The notes under the pieces: model-generated
What the model was told of the DNA's origin: nothing
The model's database searches: none
Seen by the model: only the letters and a program-made list of their open reading frames with translations
Shown here: positions 8,330 to 17,033 of the stretch, piece after piece
Layout of the letters: every line of letters starts with the position of its first letter
Position numbering within the stretch: the stretch's first letter is position 1
Program-made: the position numbers and the translations under genes
Assembly: GCA_964562455.1 (NCBI GenBank)
Contig: CAZLTN010000015.1
Coordinates: forward strand, 1 to 64,000
Direction of reading: 5' to 3'
From: Ravibacter sp964562455
GTDB taxonomy: Bacteria; Bacteroidota; Bacteroidia; Cytophagales; Spirosomataceae
DNA: 64,000 nucleotides

Positions 8330-10036
8330 CTACCAGTTGGTTTTAATTCCTTCAGTTCGGGCAAATTCCGGTATCATCAGCGAATCTTTGTACATCATGA
8401 TGCCCGTGCTGTCTCCTTTCTGTAAAACCAGGGCATACCGGTAGCTCCCGGGTTTGAGCTCCAGCTCGCCGAAGGTGTGTTCGGAAGAGAAGCCCGGCGC
8501 AAAATATTGCTGACGGAAAAAGAGCTGCTTCCTGTTCCTGTTTCTTTCCCGGAAGGTCGGTAGCAGGAAGTACCGGTCCCGGTTGCTTAGAAGCAGGTAT
8601 ACGCCGCTGTCCTGCAGGCGCTGGCTTTGATAATCATTGTTCACGATAGAGATCCTGTTTTCGGTAGCTGAAACCTGCGTATCACGGGCCAGCTCACTGG
8701 CATATGACAAGTTACCGGAAACAGCAGAATCGGACAGGTTTGGGATGAGCGGAAGCCACCGTTCATAAAACAATGCCGGCCTGGCTACCAATCCGCGGCT
8801 TATCGAGGTGTCGGCGGTAAAGGGATTGAGCGCTTTGTTATCGTAGAGCGAATTGAAATAGGACGTAACCATAAACTTGCGCAGGTTATAGGCGTCCACC
8901 AGGTAATAATGATAGGAAAAGACGTTAAAAAGGAGGCATAGCACCGCAACGCCCGAAACGTAGGGATGGTAAAAGCTTCCCCTGATCGGGATCACGATAA
9001 AAAGATAGGCGGTAATGAGCAGCAGGAATGAGTAGATTTTGTACCGGCTCGTAAGCAGTACCTCTATCCCTGAGCCCGCCCGCCCCCAGACCACAACTGC
9101 CGCTGTCCCGAGAATGAACAGCATTATGCCCAAGCAGAATGCGTCGGTTATTTTGGCATAAGATTCGGAGTACTGGTTCCGGACCAGGCGGAACAATGTG
9201 GTGGAGACGATGGAAACGCTGACCAGGAAAAGAATAAAGCCGAATACGACGCTGGTGTCCTGCCGGCCTTTAACCGGGAAGACTTCCGCAAAAGATCCGA
9301 GAAAAGCCATAAATCCTTTTACCAGGGCCCATACGCCTGCCGGTGCTTTGGCATTGTAGTCAGGCTGATGATAGGAGCCGAAATAGAGCACAAGCACCAG
9401 GATGACCGACACCGCGGCGATGACCCCTTTTTTGTTTTCTCTCGATAAGAACAGCACCAGGGTTATGACGGGCAGGATCAGCAGCCCGTTCCCGCTGGAA
9501 AAAGCGGATAGTACGGCTACCAGGATGCCGGCGGTGTAATATCCCCAGGGACCTTTCACGCACCAGTAAACTGCCAAGGCTCCGAGGGCCACCACCCCGA
9601 AATTCTGGATAGAGGCCATTCCCCAGTACATGTTCTCCCAATGTGCCAGGGTAGGCCAGATCAGCGCGACCGGAAGAAGCGCAAAAAGGGTTTTACCGTT
9701 GTGTTTCAGCAGCCTCCACCATAAAATAATGACACTTAGCAGCAGCAGATTCCCTGCAAACATCAGGTGGCGGTAGTCGAGCTGGCCGTACCAGGAATAA
9801 TCGAGGATGGTGATGAGCCTGGTCAAAAAGATGCGATGCTCGTTATGTTGAGCGCTTAATACGCTCAATACGCCGGATATCCCGTCGGAGGCAATATAGT
9901 CCAGCAGGGTTCTTTTCAGCGCGTGATCGTCCCATTTGGCGATGTTGACCGCGTAATAGTCCCACACCCGCAGGTATACCGCCACAGGGAGAAGAACCGC
10001 AACCAGGACGATTATAAAAAGCGAACGCTTAGGCAT
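8330..10036 (-). CDS. Polytopic membrane protein, GT-C-like
   Basis: A 568-residue protein. The first 400 residues contain about ten to twelve transmembrane helices, and the last 160 form a soluble, beta-rich extracytoplasmic domain. An early loop carries 'WDDHALKR' (residues 35-42) and later 'AQHNEHRIFLTR', an acidic-loop layout reminiscent of GT-C glycosyltransferases that use lipid-linked donors. No standard GT-C family signature is complete, so glycan transfer is an inference. The gene overlaps the transketolase-half gene by 8 bp and is followed by the acyltransferase after 18 bp, so it is firmly inside the envelope cluster. It could instead be a polymerase or flippase-like component. Confidence 0.55.
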   Translation of the reverse strand: MPKRSLFIIVLVAVLLPVAVYLRVWDYYAVNIAKWDDHALKRTLLDYIASDGISGVLSVLSAQHNEHRIFLTRLITILDYSWYGQLDYRHLMFAGNLLLLSVIILWWRLLKHNGKTLFALLPVALIWPTLAHWENMYWGMASIQNFGVVALGALAVYWCVKGPWGYYTAGILVAVLSAFSSGNGLLILPVITLVLFLSRENKKGVIAAVSVILVLVLYFGSYHQPDYNAKAPAGVWALVKGFMAFLGSFAEVFPVKGRQDTSVVFGFILFLVSVSIVSTTLFRLVRNQYSESYAKITDAFCLGIMLFILGTAAVVVWGRAGSGIEVLLTSRYKIYSFLLLITAYLFIVIPIRGSFYHPYVSGVAVLCLLFNVFSYHYYLVDAYNLRKFMVTSYFNSLYDNKALNPFTADTSISRGLVARPALFYERWLPLIPNLSDSAVSGNLSYASELARDTQVSATENRISIVNNDYQSQRLQDSGVYLLLSNRDRYFLLPTFRERNRNRKQLFFRQQYFAPGFSSEHTFGELELKPGSYRYALVLQKGDSTGIMMYKDSLMIPEFARTEGIKTNW

Positions 10037-10943
10037 TTTGACCCGTCAGGATAGTAATTTGGTCCGCGATATGATCGGTATCAAGCCCCGACAGGCGCTG
10101 GTGATAGGCCTGGCTGCCGTAAAGGCCGTTAGGGTAGCCCTGTGCCCTAATGCTACGGAAGCTACCGGTTTTTACATTTTTTTCAAGAAGCTGGACGGAA
10201 AGCTGCTGGGCCAGCCCTCCTGTGGATACATGCTCTTCGGCTACAATGACGTGGCCGGCCCGCTCTGTAATGGCAATAATTTCGGGGTTGAGCTCAAACG
10301 GGAAAGTCAGCGCCGTAATAAGGTTGACCGGCGCAGCTGCTTTTTCCATAGCTTCCAACACGTTGTTCGCCACGGGACCAAGTGCAAATACGGTAACTAC
10401 AGCTTCATCAGATTGATTTATGATTTTGAAATCACCTGACCGGCGCGCTCCTTCGGGTGTTTTCTTTCCTGCGCCCAGCCGGAGGTAGGCAGGGCTTCCT
10501 GCAGCGAGTATTTCCCGGACAAAAGGCTCGACTTCATCAGAGAAAGAAGGTACCCATGCAGTCACATTCTGAAGGCTGCTGAGGCAGGCCAGGTCTTCGA
10601 GCGCATGATGGGTGCTTCCCATGATGCCGTATCCGTAGCCTCCGCCGTTCCCGACCAGGAATACCGGTAATTTATGAAACCCGACATCGTTCCTGAACTG
10701 TTCCAGGCACCTGTATACAACAAAAGGGGCTATGCTGTAGCAAAATACCTTATAACCTTTGTGGGCAAACCCGGCGGCTACTCCCACCATATTCTGTTCG
10801 GCAACTCCGGCATTGATAAAACGGTTGCCTAAAACTGCCTGCAGGTTTTCAAGGGCGTTATACCCCAGATCGCCTGTGATGAAAATGATCGAGTCATCTT
10901 CGGCGGCCAGGTCCTCCATAGCCTGGGAAAACTCCTTGCGCAT
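10029..10943 (-). CDS. Transketolase, C-terminal-half subunit
   Basis: A 304-residue protein matching the second half of a split transketolase: a TPP pyrimidine-binding domain (residues 1-165) and a transketolase C-terminal domain (about 185-300). 'INAGVAEQNMVGVAAGFA' (residues 44-61) includes Glu49, the equivalent of the Glu that activates the thiamine ring. 'VGNGGGYGYGIMGSTHHALED' contributes to the active site. Split transketolases need a separate N-terminal subunit that binds the TPP diphosphate, normally encoded directly upstream, and no such gene exists in this window. In glycan clusters such pairs make unusual sugar precursors. The gene overlaps the next one by 8 bp. The 149 bp before it carry IS-end-like sequences, so loss of the partner gene is plausible. 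Confidence 0.8.
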   Translation of the reverse strand: MRKEFSQAMEDLAAEDDSIIFITGDLGYNALENLQAVLGNRFINAGVAEQNMVGVAAGFAHKGYKVFCYSIAPFVVYRCLEQFRNDVGFHKLPVFLVGNGGGYGYGIMGSTHHALEDLACLSSLQNVTAWVPSFSDEVEPFVREILAAGSPAYLRLGAGKKTPEGARRSGDFKIINQSDEAVVTVFALGPVANNVLEAMEKAAAPVNLITALTFPFELNPEIIAITERAGHVIVAEEHVSTGGLAQQLSVQLLEKNVKTGSFRSIRAQGYPNGLYGSQAYHQRLSGLDTDHIADQITILTGQNA

Positions 10944-10999
10944 GACACACTTTTTAGAACATCTCTAATATTTATAACCAGAGAGCACTTTTCAGACAC
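10944..10999. repeat. IS-end-like motif pair upstream of the transketolase half
   Basis: Read on the minus strand, this stretch contains 'GTGTCTGAAAAG' (10999-10988) and 'GATGTTCTAAAAAG' (10963-10950), two similar motifs in direct orientation with about 24 bp between them. The second motif recurs exactly at 48447-48460 as the left end of the 126-bp MITE-like element. The first recurs at 57474-57485. Such sequences look like termini of insertion sequences or derived miniature elements. No transposase remains here. Confidence 0.4.
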
Positions 11000-11092
11000 C
11001 CTCTTAAAATGTGGCACAAGTTAGGACTAAACAATGGTTAATACCAAATAACGACCGGGGTATTGGCATAGCGAAGCGCGATTGAGATAAGC

Positions 11093-12928
11093 CTACAACC
11101 CCTGCATTAAGGTAAGTCTGCGGTAAAAGCCGTCAGGATTTTCGAGTAGCCGGGCATGGGTGCCGCGCTCGATAATCCTTCCCTGGTGTATGACCAGTAT
11201 TTCGTCGGCATGCTGGATGGTGCTGAGCCTGTGCGCGATAACCAGCACCGTGCGGTTAGCCATAAGCCTGGTTAGCGCATCCTGGACCAGCCTTTCCGAT
11301 TCGGTATCGAGAGCCGATGTTGCCTCGTCGAGTATAAGTACGGGCGGATTCCTGAGCACTGCCCGCGCAATGCTGATTCTCTGCCGCTGCCCACCCGAGA
11401 GCTTCGTCCCTCTTTCACCGATAACGGTCTGATAACCATTGGGCTGATCAATGATAAACTGGTGTGCATTGGCGATTTTCGCGGCCCGATAAACCTCTTC
11501 GTCAGTAGCGTTCGAGCCAAAAACGATGTTGTTATAGATCGTGTCGTTAAAAAGGATGGATTCCTGGGTTACGATACCCATCTGGTTGCGGAGCGATGCA
11601 ACCGACAGCTCCCTGAGATCGTGGCCGTCGATGGTAATGCTTCCCTCGGTGGGGTCGTAAAACCGCGGAACAAGGTCGGCAATTGTAGATTTTCCTCCTC
11701 CCGATGATCCTACGAGGGCGACTGTCTTACCTTTCGGGAGCCTGAAACTTATATCATGAAGTACGCGCGCATTTTTATCGTATTCAAAGTATACATTATT
11801 TACAGCTATCTCATTCTCAAAGTGTTCTATTTGTATCGGGTTGCTTTTTTCAGGGATTGCATTTTTTGCGTCCAGCAGTTCCAGTACCCTTTCCCCGGCT
11901 GCTATGCCCCGTTGTGTATTGCTGAAGGCGTTGGATATTTCTTTTGCAGGTCGCATTACCTGTGAGAAAATGGCAATATAAGTGATGAATTGTTCGGCAG
12001 AGAGTTCCGATTCTCCGGAGAGCACCAACTGCCCTCCAAAAAGCAGGATCAGCGCTACTACGAACACACCCATAAACTCAGAAAAGGGAGAAGACATCTC
12101 ACGCTTGTAGGCCATCGATTTAATGGAGCGCTGGTAGCCTTCGTTTTCTGTTTTGAATTTCTGCCTGATGAAATTTTCCGCGTTAAACCCCTTTACGATC
12201 CGCATACCGCCGAAGGCTTCGTCCATAAGGCTGATCAGGCCACCGAGACGGTTCTGTCCGTCTCTGGCTTCTTTTCGCATTTGTCTTACAATAACGGCTA
12301 TAAAAGCCCCGGAAATGGGTATGACCAGGAAAGCGAACGCCGAAAGGCTCAGGGAGATTTTAAACAGCACGTACAGGAAGCTGATCAGTGTAAAAAGCTC
12401 TTTAAAAGCAGCGGAAAAAGAATTGGCTACCGAGCTTTCTACCTCCTGGACATCGGTGACGATCCTGGAAATAAGGTTTCCTTTGCGCTCGGATGAAAAA
12501 AAGCCGAGGTGAAGCTGAATGGTATTGTCGAAAACCGCCTGCCTGAGCCGGCCTACCATTTTGACCTTGAACCTTTCGATCAGGCGGGCAGTGAGATACC
12601 GGAAAATATTTGAAATAAGTACAGAGGCAATAATTATCGCACAGACGAACTTAAGCGCTCCCCACTCGCCGTACTGCGTCAATATGTTCTGAAAATAATA
12701 GTTGAAAACATCTATAAGATAATCTACGCTCAGGCGCGGGTCGGGTTTTACCGTCGCCGCCAGGCTTACGGGTTCACCGCCCTGCTTGAACAAAACTTTT
12801 AACAGGGGGATTAAAAGCGTAAAATTGAGAATGCCGAACACACTCGCAATCAACGATGTAAAAAAGAAGGGTACAACGAATCTTCTGAGTGGGCGGGCAA
12901 ATAAAAGTAAACGCCAATAAGTTTTCAT
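11093..12928 (-). CDS. MsbA-like ABC exporter (fused TMD-NBD)
   Basis: A 611-residue half-transporter that would work as a homodimer in the inner membrane. The first 340 residues form a type IV exporter domain with six helices. The ATPase domain has Walker A GSSGGGKST at 407-415, the signature LSGGQ at 510-514, Walker B 'VLILDE' at 530-535 with the catalytic Glu, and the switch His at 566, so it should be active. The family includes MsbA (lipid A-core flipping) and glycolipid or peptide exporters. Position at the head of a glycan-type cluster favours a lipid-linked glycan or lipid A substrate. It is the first minus-strand gene after a divergent intergenic region, with 149 bp before the transketolase-half gene. 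Confidence 0.9.
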   Translation of the reverse strand: MKTYWRLLLFARPLRRFVVPFFFTSLIASVFGILNFTLLIPLLKVLFKQGGEPVSLAATVKPDPRLSVDYLIDVFNYYFQNILTQYGEWGALKFVCAIIIASVLISNIFRYLTARLIERFKVKMVGRLRQAVFDNTIQLHLGFFSSERKGNLISRIVTDVQEVESSVANSFSAAFKELFTLISFLYVLFKISLSLSAFAFLVIPISGAFIAVIVRQMRKEARDGQNRLGGLISLMDEAFGGMRIVKGFNAENFIRQKFKTENEGYQRSIKSMAYKREMSSPFSEFMGVFVVALILLFGGQLVLSGESELSAEQFITYIAIFSQVMRPAKEISNAFSNTQRGIAAGERVLELLDAKNAIPEKSNPIQIEHFENEIAVNNVYFEYDKNARVLHDISFRLPKGKTVALVGSSGGGKSTIADLVPRFYDPTEGSITIDGHDLRELSVASLRNQMGIVTQESILFNDTIYNNIVFGSNATDEEVYRAAKIANAHQFIIDQPNGYQTVIGERGTKLSGGQRQRISIARAVLRNPPVLILDEATSALDTESERLVQDALTRLMANRTVLVIAHRLSTIQHADEILVIHQGRIIERGTHARLLENPDGFYRRLTLMQGL

Positions 12929-13136
12929 GGCTCAAAGTTAGCACCGGTTCCGAAAATATTCGCCTTTCCCCGTAGCCTGTTTTGGATCGGGCGTACTATA
13001 TATAGTTAGGTTCGCCGCCCGCCATCGATAAATAAAAGCCGCGAATCGGGAAAGGGGAGTCGAGAACCGGTTTTTCAAACTTTCAACCGCAGCGGCGGCC
13101 GCTTTCCATTTTCCACTTTCAATTATTTTAATACAA

Positions 13137-14099
13137 ATGAAACGGAGAGATTTTGTCAGGGCGACCATAGGCGTCCCACTCCTGCCTGCTTTGGGAGCCT
13201 ACGCTCCGGAACAGGTAGATTATTTTAAAGAAGACGAGATTCCAGGCAGGATCCTGCCGGCAGACCAGTATGCGCTGCACTTCATGGCGATCGGCGACTG
13301 GGGCAGGAACGGGGAGTCTTTGCAGGCCGAAGTGGCTGCCGGGATGGGGACATGGGCTGCCCAAAACCGTACACATTTTGTAATTTCTACCGGTGATAAC
13401 TTCTATCCGAAGGGTGTAATAAGCGAGCAGGACCCGCTGTGGCATTTTTCTTTCGAAAACGTTTACAGGGCTCACTCGCTTCAATGCGATTGGTATCCTG
13501 TGCTGGGGAACCACGATTACGGCTCAGATCCTGATGCCCAGATCAGGTACAGCGGAGTAAGCAGGCGGTGGAAAATGCCAGCACGTTATTATTCGAAAGA
13601 TGTGTCGCTGGGAAAAGGAAAGGGTAGTGCGCTGTTTGCGATGCTGGACACGAATGTCATGATAGACGAAGACCGGAAAGAAGAAAGCGACAAGCAGCTT
13701 GCCTGGCTGGAGGCAACATTGAAGGCGGCATCGGAGGAAACGAAGTGGAAAATAGTTGTAGGTCATCATCCTGCCTATACGGTAGGACCGAGAATGGGGC
13801 GTAGTCAGATTGATCTTGTCAGGAAAATGCTGGCGGACATCTTCAGAAAATATGGCGTAGACCTCTATTTGTCGGGTCACGAGCATTCGCTGCAGCATCT
13901 TAAGGAAGAGGGATTCCCTCATCAGTTTGTTTCCGGAGCGGGATCCGAGCTTACCGGAGTAACCTCCGGAGTCACATACAGCCGGTTTGAAGCTTCGGTT
14001 AACGGATTCATGTACGCTTCACTTAGCGCCGGCAAGCTGAATATGAAAGCGATCGATTATACAGGCAAAGTGCTGTATGAAACAAATCTTGAAAAATAG
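13137..14099 (+). CDS. Purple acid phosphatase-like metallophosphoesterase
   Basis: A 320-residue calcineurin-fold enzyme with all metal-site motifs of small (type 5) purple acid phosphatases: GDWG (Asp54), GDNFY (Asp87 and Tyr90, the Tyr that gives the purple charge-transfer band), GNHD (Asn125, His126), VGHH (His210) and GHEH (His248, His250). It should hydrolyse phosphomonoesters with a two-metal centre. The N-terminus 'MKRRDF' followed by a modest hydrophobic stretch resembles a Tat signal, which suits a metalloenzyme folded in the cytoplasm before export to the periplasm. The cut is probably near residue 20. It stands alone between the ABC exporter (divergent) and the ATP-grasp gene (convergent). 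Confidence 0.88.
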   Translation: MKRRDFVRATIGVPLLPALGAYAPEQVDYFKEDEIPGRILPADQYALHFMAIGDWGRNGESLQAEVAAGMGTWAAQNRTHFVISTGDNFYPKGVISEQDPLWHFSFENVYRAHSLQCDWYPVLGNHDYGSDPDAQIRYSGVSRRWKMPARYYSKDVSLGKGKGSALFAMLDTNVMIDEDRKEESDKQLAWLEATLKAASEETKWKIVVGHHPAYTVGPRMGRSQIDLVRKMLADIFRKYGVDLYLSGHEHSLQHLKEEGFPHQFVSGAGSELTGVTSGVTYSRFEASVNGFMYASLSAGKLNMKAIDYTGKVLYETNLEK

Positions 14100-14127
14100 G
14101 GGATAGGAGCAGTGCCCGGATCCAGGC

Positions 14128-15342
14128 TCAGCTAATCCTGTCAATTGATGAGGGAGCCGCTGCGTGATAATCCTTCCTGATAATTTCCGTGTATTTGTCC
14201 AGCAGCGCGATCACCCTCTCCCTGTTTTCGGATTGGACAATACAGCCTACATGGTATTCTTCCTGTAGGTGCCACACTACTTCCGGGTCCCGGAAGGGAG
14301 ACATATCCGGCCATTGGTGCCGGGATAGTGAAATGACAATACCGGCATATTCCTTTTTCAGCTGCGGGAGTGTATAGGGCGTCCCCAGGGCTTCGGCTGT
14401 TTCAAGCCGGGCCCACTCTTGCCATAGGTTCAGGCCGGACGAGGCTTCTACCATGTCGGCCAGGTGAGCGCCGCCTACCCGGCAGGAGGTTTCAAGAAAG
14501 TAGTAGTGGCCGTCTTCACGGGATCGTATTACTTCAGTATGAGAGGCGCTGTACTGAAGCCCGAATGCTTTCAGCAGATCGACGCTCATGGTTTCCAGTG
14601 CGTGCTGCTCCGGCGATCCGAAAGGAACTGTCACAGAACGGAAGATACCCCCGCCGTGAGCGACGTCAAAAGGAGGAGAAAGGTAGACGCTCGACCAGGT
14701 AAAGACGACTTTTCCCCCGAATGAAAGACAGTCGACGTGATATACATCTCCGGGCTTGAATTGCTCTACCAGGTATTCGTGGCGTTTGTCTCCCAGTTCA
14801 TCAATTGTTTTCCACAGCTCTTCCACTGAGTGTGACTTGGTAATGCCTGCCGCAGAAGCCTCGCTTCTGGGTTTAATCATCCACGGACCAGGATACTTCG
14901 CGGTGAATTCGTTGATCTGCTCGTCGTTAAAAAGGCTGCAGAACCCCGGGACGCGGATACCTGATTGGGAGGCTTTTATACGCATGGCCAGCTTGTCGCG
15001 GAAGTACCCGGCGGTGGTCCTGCCCATACCCGGGATGCGGAACTGCTCTCTTATAACTGCGGCTTTTTCAACATCAAAATCATCCAGCGCTACAACACGG
15101 TCTATTTTTCTTGTTCTGAAGACATACGCCAGCCCTTTGATGATTTCTTCCTGGTTATAATTATTGTGCCCCTGCTCTTCGATGTAGAAAATCTCATCGA
15201 TAGATTCGCGCGCCCAGGGCTTGTTTTCCAGCTTTTTTGCTGTCAGTAGAAATACCCTGTTGCCGGCTTCCTTACAGGCTTTCAGAAAGTCGTTACCTTT
15301 AAAATAGGTGGTGATGCAGAGAAAAGTAAGGTTCGCAGACAT
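14128..15342 (-). CDS. ATP-grasp domain enzyme
   Basis: A 404-residue soluble protein. The N-terminal 110 residues look like the Rossmann-like preATP-grasp domain. The central ATP-binding lid holds 'WMIKPRSEASAAGITK' with the nucleotide-contacting Lys, and the C-terminal catalytic part holds 'YYFLETSCRVGGAHLADMVE', giving the Glu and Arg that bind Mg-ATP phosphates and substrate. Such enzymes join a carboxylate to an amine or thiol through an acylphosphate, as in carnosine-type, biotin-carboxylase-type or peptide ligases. The substrates cannot be told. It is a single-gene unit between a convergent phosphatase gene and the aminopeptidase gene 128 bp away. Confidence 0.8.
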   Translation of the reverse strand: MSANLTFLCITTYFKGNDFLKACKEAGNRVFLLTAKKLENKPWARESIDEIFYIEEQGHNNYNQEEIIKGLAYVFRTRKIDRVVALDDFDVEKAAVIREQFRIPGMGRTTAGYFRDKLAMRIKASQSGIRVPGFCSLFNDEQINEFTAKYPGPWMIKPRSEASAAGITKSHSVEELWKTIDELGDKRHEYLVEQFKPGDVYHVDCLSFGGKVVFTWSSVYLSPPFDVAHGGGIFRSVTVPFGSPEQHALETMSVDLLKAFGLQYSASHTEVIRSREDGHYYFLETSCRVGGAHLADMVEASSGLNLWQEWARLETAEALGTPYTLPQLKKEYAGIVISLSRHQWPDMSPFRDPEVVWHLQEEYHVGCIVQSENRERVIALLDKYTEIIRKDYHAAAPSSIDRIS

Positions 15343-15470
15343 GGTATCTCGGTTTTGTTGGAGGCCCTGGGATTTCCGTTCATCCTAAAAAACGAAAAAT
15401 CAGCCCATTATGCAAATATCTGCCATAAATTAACGGGAGTACCGGACGACGGGCAGGAAAGCAGATATGA

Positions 15471-16862
15471 CTATTCCAGGTTTTCAAGAAATTGCCGCAA
15501 TAGCCTGACCCCAAAGGCCGTGCCGGCCCTGCCGGGTACAAAATCGGTGTCGCCGAATGCAGTCCCTGCGATATCGAGATGTGCCCATGCAGTATGTGCA
15601 TCGGTGAAAACCTCCAGGAATTTAGCGGCAACGATTGCTCCTGCCATAGGCTTCCCGTGAAAATTCTTTACGTCGGCGATATCAGATTCTACTTCCTCTT
15701 TATACTCATCCCACAGCGGGAGGCGCCACAGGCGTTCACCAACGGCTTCTCCGGCTTCTTCAAGATCTTTTGCGAGCCGGTCGTTTTGCGTGAAGAGCCC
15801 TGCGGCATGGTAACCGAGCGTCTGGATTACGCTTCCCGTCAGGGTTGCGAGGTCGATCAATATATCGGGATTGAATTTTCTGACGGCATAGCTCAGGCCA
15901 TCGGCCAGTATCAGCCTCCCCTCTGCGTCGGTGTCGATCACTTCAATGGTTTTTCCCGAATAGGAATCAATCACATCCCCCGGTTTCAGAGCAGCTCCGT
16001 CGACGCAGTTTTCGGTAGCAGGGATGACACCTACCAGCCTGACCGGCAGTGCCAGCCGTGCAGCCAGTTCGATAGTCCCGAGTACTGCCGCCGCTCCCCC
16101 CATGTCGCTTTTCATAAGATGCATATTATTGCTGCCCTTAATAGAAACCCCTCCGGTGTCGAAAGTCACGCCCTTGCCTACCAGCGCTATCGTCTTATTA
16201 TAGGACGCCGGCGTATATTCGGAGATGATCATGGCGGCGTCTTCAGGGCTTCCCTGGTTGACGGCCAGTAAGGCGGAAAATCCGAAGTGAGCCAGTTCCG
16301 TCTGGTCATAAACCTTTACATGGTATCCGTATGTGTCGCCCGACTCCAATGCCCACTTTGCCAGTGTAACCGCATTTTTTTTATTGCCGGGGGCATTCAT
16401 CAGGTCCATAACCCTCAACTGAACTTCCGCGGTTTTTTCAGCCCGGCCGATCAGTTCATCGAGTCCGGAGGCTGTACCGGTTACCAGGATCAGGCGTCCG
16501 TCAGAACCGAAAAGACTACTTACCGGCGGGCGGTCACTTTTATAAAGACGGATGTCGTAGCCACCCAGTATAACGCCGTTGATGACAGCTTCAATACCCG
16601 GATAGTCCATTCCCGAAACTTCGATAGAAACTGTCCGGGGCCAATCATACTTTCTTTGATGAAACAGCTTCCTGACGATTTTCCGGATAGAAGAAGAGGT
16701 AGCGGAAGGACCGGTTCCCAGCCATAGCTCATCTTCGTCCGGCCACCAGACCTCCCCCGCTTTTCCTGAAAATACCCGGTGGCCCTGGGGTATATTGCCT
16801 TTCCCGAACAGTCTAATGAGCAATGTGCCTTCCTCGTGGGATGATGCCGAAGTGATTTTCAT
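15471..16862 (-). CDS. pepA: Leucyl aminopeptidase, M17
   Basis: A 463-residue cytosolic metallopeptidase that removes N-terminal residues from peptides and acts as a hexamer with two metal ions per subunit. The C-terminal catalytic domain has 'VGKGVTFDTGGVSIKG' (the Lys and Asp metal-site segment), 'MKSDMGGAA', and the family signature 'DTDAEGRLILADG', with Asp and Glu ligands and the Arg. The N-terminal 160 residues are the variable macro-like domain. I chose the ATG at 16862 ('MKITSASS') rather than one 33 bp upstream, because the added residues are AT-rich and unlike the family. It stands alone, divergent from nrdB. Confidence 0.9.
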   Translation of the reverse strand: MKITSASSHEEGTLLIRLFGKGNIPQGHRVFSGKAGEVWWPDEDELWLGTGPSATSSSIRKIVRKLFHQRKYDWPRTVSIEVSGMDYPGIEAVINGVILGGYDIRLYKSDRPPVSSLFGSDGRLILVTGTASGLDELIGRAEKTAEVQLRVMDLMNAPGNKKNAVTLAKWALESGDTYGYHVKVYDQTELAHFGFSALLAVNQGSPEDAAMIISEYTPASYNKTIALVGKGVTFDTGGVSIKGSNNMHLMKSDMGGAAAVLGTIELAARLALPVRLVGVIPATENCVDGAALKPGDVIDSYSGKTIEVIDTDAEGRLILADGLSYAVRKFNPDILIDLATLTGSVIQTLGYHAAGLFTQNDRLAKDLEEAGEAVGERLWRLPLWDEYKEEVESDIADVKNFHGKPMAGAIVAAKFLEVFTDAHTAWAHLDIAGTAFGDTDFVPGRAGTAFGVRLLRQFLENLE

Positions 16863-16960
16863 AATGATATAGAACCGGGTTATATAATCGGTCAATTTAG
16901 ATAATGATACGGAAAATAGGGAATAATTCGGCCTAATTTCGCCCCCGGCTTACGTGAGGG

Positions 16961-16991
16961 TTGATATTGGCTGGATTATCCGTTAGCTTTG
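16961..16991 (+). promoter_or_regulatory. Bacteroidota-type promoter of nrdB
   Basis: TTG at 16961-16963 and TAGCTTTG at 16984-16991 are 20 bp apart. This fits the -33 TTTG / -7 TAnnTTTG pattern of the main Bacteroidota sigma factor. Transcription would start just downstream, giving a leader of about 40 bases before the nrdB ATG at 17034. Confidence 0.55.
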
Positions 16992-17033
16992 TTTTGAACA
17001 AATCTATATACCTAAATTATATATTAATAAGCT

